From positions 1-27,814 of the forward strand of contig URJI01000029.1 of the NCBI GenBank assembly GCA_900548215.1: DNA of 27,814 nucleotides, in the 5' to 3' direction. The position numbers and the translations under genes were made by a program. Below, piece after piece: positions 24,216 to 27,814 of this stretch. Origin of the DNA: an uncultured Coprococcus sp. (lineage in GTDB: Bacteria > Bacillota > Clostridia > Lachnospirales > Lachnospiraceae). Positions within the stretch are counted from its first letter, which is position 1, and each line of letters opens with the position of its first letter. Below the pieces are notes generated by a model, which worked only from the letters and a program-made list of their open reading frames with translations, did no database searches and was not told the DNA's origin.

Positions 24216-26198
24216 CTATAGTACACGATTTTCACAACAAGTAAAATATATAACCTGATATTTTTTTGATATAACGCTCATAAGAATCATTGCACCATCC
24301 CTGTTGTCATCGTCAAGGTTGACAAATGGATCATCAAATATAAGAACAGGTTTTTCCCCCGGATACATGACATCTGCAAGCGCTGCCCTTAGACATACAC
24401 TGACAATGTCCGATAATCCAGAACTCAATGTCTCCGAATTACGGTACAGACCATCGCTCCTGTACAATATCCCCATGTCAGGATCTATCCTCATGTCCTG
24501 TGGCAAATCCTCTGATACCATTTCACAATATCTTTCAAATTCCTTTGCAACCGGCTGCGTATATCTGGAATTAAACTTATTTCTCGCCTCCATCAACAGT
24601 TTTCCGGTCTTCACAACAAGATCATATCTGTGGAACCTGTCAGCCAGCTCATCTTTTCTTGCATCCATGTCCTGAGCCGCCTCATCTATATCATGCAGCT
24701 CCGTCCTGAGATCTGACAGCATTATGTCATACTGCGTTATGACCTCCTGTGCATCAATGTCTATATAGCCACATGTTCTGCCCCCTCCCGTACTCCGTGA
24801 TATATATGCTCCATTTTCCCGCGTTGGCATATACTTTCCACTGGCTATCTGCGACATATTTTTTTCACTTTCCCGCTGCAACTCATATTCCGCTTTTCTA
24901 AGTCTGTCACATATCTCTATGTATTCGTCATATTTCATCTGGAATTCAGTCATCTGCCTGAGTGGATCATCCTCAGTTTCCATCCCAAATCCTGTCAGAT
25001 ATGAAGATAATTCCTCAAGCAAAACATCTCTCTTATCATAAAGTTTTTCTGCTCTGATATCATCTTTATCCGCTGTTTTCCTTTTTATCCTGGCAAGATG
25101 TACAATATCCACTATCATACATATTCCCGCCAAAACCATCACGATATAGCCAAGTTTTGCATTGCCGCTATATTTCACAGCGTCAGCCGCTGCATTCCAG
25201 GTACCGCCCGCCTTTACAATGAAATATCCTGCCACAAGTACCAACACACAGATCAACAATATTATAATCGCTGTCTTCCTTCCACCACCTGCTTCACTTT
25301 TCGTATAACGACTATATTTTTCACCCTTATCTCTTCCATGCGCACCGTCATTTATGCTCTCCATCATATCAATCTGAGACTGAAGTCTGTCATACTCCCT
25401 GGCCTTTTTCATCATAAGATCAGTCAGTTCCCTGTCTGGAACTTTTTCACCAAAATAACTTGATAGCTTTCTATGCTGCGCCGTCAGATATCTGCGCTCA
25501 AAGTCTTCGCTCTTCTGCCCGCATACCTTCTGTCTTTCTGCGCTTATCCTTTCAATCTCACGGCAGACATACTGCCTCTTTCTGACCTTCTCCGAGAGCT
25601 CCGCGTATTCCATCTTTTGCCTGTAAAGTTCACCATTTCTCTTATTTGGCGACATCCTGTTCACTACGTCCTTTATAGCCTGACAGGCCTTCTCATAATT
25701 GTTTATATCAGAATCCGTGACCGCTATATTGCCGATCTTAGCATTTATATCATCTGTAACGCACATCTGGCAATTATTCTGCCCTATGTAAACCGTATTT
25801 TCAAAAGATCTTGCATCTATATGGAACAGTTCATAACCTATATTCTCAGTGAAATCACTGCTGACTGCATTTGTCTCTGCGTCATACAATACGAATGTAT
25901 CTTCACTCTTCTTTCCACCAAATGACCTCTGTACCCTGTACACATTTGTTCCACTCTTAAACACAATCTCACCGCCATATGTACTACCCGACCATGGTCT
26001 AAATCTCCGGCGTTCATTCTCTTTGTCATTTCTCTTTGTCTCCCCGGAAAATCCATAAAACATAACCTTAACAAAAACAGCAAATGTCGTCTTACCCCAG
26101 CCATTACCACGAAGTATCGTATTTATACCGGATGTAAACTTCATATCAATATTATTCAGTTTTCCAAATCCCTCTATATGGCATGATATAAGTCTCAT
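24216..26198 (-). CDS. YhaN-like AAA ATPase of the SMC/Rad50 type with two membrane helices
   Basis: A 660-residue ATPase. The N-terminal half-domain has Walker A RGNGWGKTT (30-38), and the C-terminal half has the signature LSSGLSDIVSVCLR (591-604) and Walker B PVLIFDDPFVNLDD (617-630). Between them are coiled-coil segments broken by two hydrophobic helices (about 308-328 and 349-369) in the place of the zinc hook of Rad50/SbcC. This membrane-inserted layout is known from YhaN of Bacillus and Staphylococcus. The start overlaps the nuclease stop by one base (TAATG), so the two are made together and likely form an Mre11/Rad50-like complex at the membrane. Its coils are short compared with SbcC (about 1000 residues). 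Confidence 0.85.
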   Translation of the reverse strand: MRLISCHIEGFGKLNNIDMKFTSGINTILRGNGWGKTTFAVFVKVMFYGFSGETKRNDKENERRRFRPWSGSTYGGEIVFKSGTNVYRVQRSFGGKKSEDTFVLYDAETNAVSSDFTENIGYELFHIDARSFENTVYIGQNNCQMCVTDDINAKIGNIAVTDSDINNYEKACQAIKDVVNRMSPNKRNGELYRQKMEYAELSEKVRKRQYVCREIERISAERQKVCGQKSEDFERRYLTAQHRKLSSYFGEKVPDRELTDLMMKKAREYDRLQSQIDMMESINDGAHGRDKGEKYSRYTKSEAGGGRKTAIIILLICVLVLVAGYFIVKAGGTWNAAADAVKYSGNAKLGYIVMVLAGICMIVDIVHLARIKRKTADKDDIRAEKLYDKRDVLLEELSSYLTGFGMETEDDPLRQMTEFQMKYDEYIEICDRLRKAEYELQRESEKNMSQIASGKYMPTRENGAYISRSTGGGRTCGYIDIDAQEVITQYDIMLSDLRTELHDIDEAAQDMDARKDELADRFHRYDLVVKTGKLLMEARNKFNSRYTQPVAKEFERYCEMVSEDLPQDMRIDPDMGILYRSDGLYRNSETLSSGLSDIVSVCLRAALADVMYPGEKPVLIFDDPFVNLDDDNRDGAMILMSVISKKYQVIYFTCCENRVL

Positions 26199-27313
26199 TA
26201 CAACTCTATCTCCTCGTTCGCAAGTGCTCTTATTCCAGTCTGTATCACAAATGCTTTATCCTCATCTGTGAGATTCTGCGCCATCACAGTTCTGACAAAT
26301 TCTCCCTTAAGTGTAGCATCACCAGCATATCTGAGTGGATCCACATAGAGCTTTGTTTTGTCCCTTATCTCCAGATAATAAAATGAATCTTTAAATTGTT
26401 CTTCAATATACGGTATGCTTATCTCATTTTCCACATCTACACTTCCGGTAAGACAAATCCTGACCAGATCCCTCCCATACTCTTTATCCACCGGCTTGAT
26501 CTCACCGTATAACTGCTCAGCGATTCGATCAGCCGCATCATTGCTATCGCAGGCTGATGTCAGATCCACATCAATGCTATAAAGCCTTCTTTTCGCAAAT
26601 GGTACAAATTCAGCATCGACCGTATGACTTCTCTCATCAACATCAAGTACCATAAAACCATGCTCACCACACTCGTCAAATCCCCTGCCCTCAAGGCATC
26701 CCGGATAACAATAGACACCCCTGTGATCAAGTCTTTGAAACTTTCTTCCATGCACATGTCCCAGCGCCAGATAATCAATACCTATGTTTCTGAGTTTTCT
26801 CATACATACATCATTCGCATTATGCACTCTGCCATATTCCTGTTCCTGTCCGTGCAGCATGACTATATTTATATAATCCTTATCCAATTCAAGCTCATCA
26901 TATATGCTGGCACAATTATCTGCTGTAAGTATAACCCCCGTTATCACTATACGCGATTCTTTGAGCTTATACTGTATCCACTCTTCTCCAAACAAATAGA
27001 GATTCTCCGGAATCTTCCTCCCGGCAAATATGCTGTCATCCGGATCATGATTCCCCCTAAGGTAAAACACATCTATATCAGCGTGCTTCGCGATCTCACC
27101 TATGACCACATTTATAGTAGTAGCCGACACTGTATCTGAGTCAAATAAATCTCCCGCAATTATAACCGCCTGTATATCATTTTCTTCTGCATACCCAAAC
27201 ATTTTTCTGAATGTATTAAGTATCTCATTTCTTCTTTCCTTAGACTTCTCCCGTCCAAGATGTGCATTCAGGGCAGAATCCAGATGGACATCCGCACAGT
27301 GTATTATTCTCAT
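26198..27313 (-). CDS. SbcD/Mre11-family metallophosphoesterase, YhaO-like
   Basis: A 371-residue calcineurin-like phosphoesterase, predicted DNA nuclease of double-strand-break or fork processing. Metal ligands are in order: D8 and H10 (CADVHLD), D55 (AGDLFD), N88 and H89 (RGNHD), H154 (MLHGQ), H186 and H188 (LGHVHGR). A capping domain of about 150 residues follows, ending in LANEEIEL. GAGGT lies 9 bases before the start. It forms an overlapping pair with the YhaN-like ATPase gene. YhaO rather than SbcD is preferred because the partner is a short ATPase with membrane helices; the biochemical substrate is not known from sequence. Confidence 0.87.
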   Translation of the reverse strand: MRIIHCADVHLDSALNAHLGREKSKERRNEILNTFRKMFGYAEENDIQAVIIAGDLFDSDTVSATTINVVIGEIAKHADIDVFYLRGNHDPDDSIFAGRKIPENLYLFGEEWIQYKLKESRIVITGVILTADNCASIYDELELDKDYINIVMLHGQEQEYGRVHNANDVCMRKLRNIGIDYLALGHVHGRKFQRLDHRGVYCYPGCLEGRGFDECGEHGFMVLDVDERSHTVDAEFVPFAKRRLYSIDVDLTSACDSNDAADRIAEQLYGEIKPVDKEYGRDLVRICLTGSVDVENEISIPYIEEQFKDSFYYLEIRDKTKLYVDPLRYAGDATLKGEFVRTVMAQNLTDEDKAFVIQTGIRALANEEIEL

Positions 27314-27508
27314 ATTTTATAACCTCAATTTATCTTTCCAACCTATATTTTGGATTTATATTCTAAGTCTAAAATCTTAACCTATATTCTTTATCTATAA
27401 TCTCAACATTCATTTTCTGTCTTTATTACCATCTATTTTTCTAATCTATCTCTCTGAATTTATCTTTTTCTATATTAACATAATATTCATAAATTTGCCC
27501 ACATCAAC
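27314..27508. other. AT-rich gap upstream of the YhaO-like gene
   Basis: No gene is seen. The sequence is dominated by degenerate TATCT/TATATT words; AACCTATATT occurs at 27340-27349 and 27379-27388. A promoter for the leftward operon is likely near its right end. With the rRNA tail region this gives about 480 bases without a protein gene. Confidence 0.5.
27480..27507 (-). promoter_or_regulatory. Candidate promoter of the YhaO/YhaN operon
   Basis: On the minus strand TTGATG (27507-27502) and TATTAT (27485-27480) are 16 bases apart, directly after the second rRNA terminator. The leader would be about 160 bases long. Confidence 0.45.
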
Positions 27509-27549
27509 AAAAAAACGCCAGAAGCCTTGTAAAATCAAGGTTTCTGACG
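27509..27549 (-). terminator. Intrinsic terminator, second after the rRNA operon
   Basis: On the minus strand a 14-base arm (27549-27536) pairs with CAAGGCTTCTGGCG (27529-27516), with one G-T pair and one mismatch, and is followed by seven T (27515-27509). It lies about 85 bases past the first terminator. Confidence 0.85.
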
Positions 27550-27632
27550 CCTGTCAAACAGGGGATGAGGGAATCCCTCCACCAAAAGTCTTGGAGCCCC
27601 CTATCATATCATTTGACCAATCCACTATACAC
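27550..27632 (-). ncRNA. Possible small structured RNA between two terminators
   Basis: On the minus strand TATGAT, a fair -10, is followed by a GC-rich stretch able to fold: CCCC/GGGG (27597-27600 with 27561-27564) around TGGAG/CTCCA (27592-27596 with 27577-27581), or alternatively GAGGGA/TCCCTC (27567-27579). It ends at the second terminator. It may be only read-through rRNA spacer; no known RNA family was recognised. Confidence 0.25.
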
Positions 27633-27667
27633 AAAAAAAATTTAACACCTGTTGCAGCGTTAAATTT
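27633..27667 (-). terminator. Intrinsic terminator of the rRNA operon
   Basis: AAATTTAAC (27667-27659 on the minus strand) pairs with GTTAAATTT (27646-27638), extended inward by two more pairs, and runs into a tract of eight T. It lies about 130 bases past the end of the 23S sequence. Confidence 0.85.
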
Positions 27668-27797
27668 TCCTGGTACCTTATTTTGTACCTTCAGAATTTC
27701 ACACAGAAAGTATCTTCCATCTTTTGTCCATTTCCAAGTAAACTTTTTTCTTTCGCTTTTTGCGTATCTCCAAAGCTTATCTCTTAGAAACCTCTAA

Positions 27798-27814
27798 GGA
27801 TAAGTCCTCGACCT
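27798..27814 (-). rRNA. 23S ribosomal RNA, last 17 bases
   Basis: The minus strand begins AGGTCGAGGACTTATCC, which matches the conserved 3' end of Firmicutes 23S rRNA (Bacillus subtilis ends ...GGTCGAGGACTTAACC). The rest of the gene lies beyond the window. Directly after it the strand can form a stem, CTTATC (27804-27799) with GATAAG (27781-27776), sharing the last bases of the rRNA. The short match limits certainty, but position before strong terminators supports it. Confidence 0.75.

Noticed and set aside
27554..27793. Open minus-strand frame of 80 codons after the 23S end
   Set aside because: It has no start codon with a ribosome binding site near its beginning, spans the rRNA terminator hairpin and its T tract, and overlaps the rRNA tail. 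Probably chance.

Overview
The window looks like chromosomal DNA of a gut-type Clostridia bacterium, most likely Lachnospiraceae (Coprococcus/Roseburia/Eubacterium-like). Reasons: strong AGGAGG ribosome binding sites, moderate GC, a tgt-yajC pair, a complete clostridial Rnf complex with NusG-II, Gx-transporter and ApbE genes next to it, a GGGtGRT-type NifU-like protein, and a YhaO/YhaN pair. Family level is inferred from gene content; I cannot name a species. I see no phage, insertion sequence or CRISPR.

Layout. 1-254 (-): start of a NifU-like scaffold gene, cut by the window edge. 613-1524 (+): PHP phosphoesterase. 1707-3301 (-): tgt-yajC, followed by a long imperfect hairpin with a T tract. 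3554-5338 (-): HtrA-type membrane serine protease with its own terminator. It is divergent from 5532-8630 (+), an operon of a 90-residue protein, an ABC ATPase and two ABC-2 permeases. That operon runs 50 bp into the oppositely oriented yigZ. 8581-15357 (-): rnfC, a fused rnfD-rnfG, rnfE, rnfA, rnfB, then nrdR and yigZ. 15535-19429 (-): RelA/SpoT-domain protein, apbE, NusG-II protein and Gx transporter, ending in a strong terminator just before rnfC. 19697-21628 (+): ABC-F protein with a clear promoter and a bidirectional terminator. 21747-27313 (-): YhaO-like nuclease, YhaN-like ATPase, and a large secreted NlpC/P60-like protein. 27798-27814 (-): the last bases of a 23S rRNA, followed by two terminators and no 5S.

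How the genes work together. Rnf couples ferredoxin oxidation, NAD reduction and ion pumping. ApbE attaches FMN to threonines of RnfG and RnfD, and both candidate attachment motifs are visible in the fused RnfDG protein, so the two adjacent transcription units belong to one flavin-based bioenergetic module. The YhaO/YhaN pair is an Mre11/Rad50-like membrane-linked DNA metabolism pair.

Most notable: the single-frame RnfD-RnfG fusion with a TTG start; an RnfE with a long repeat-bearing tail and a cysteine cluster; a 598-residue RelA/SpoT-domain protein with a large C-terminal region of unknown function placed 13 bp before apbE; an 11-bp-phased direct repeat in front of htrA; and an rRNA operon end without 5S.
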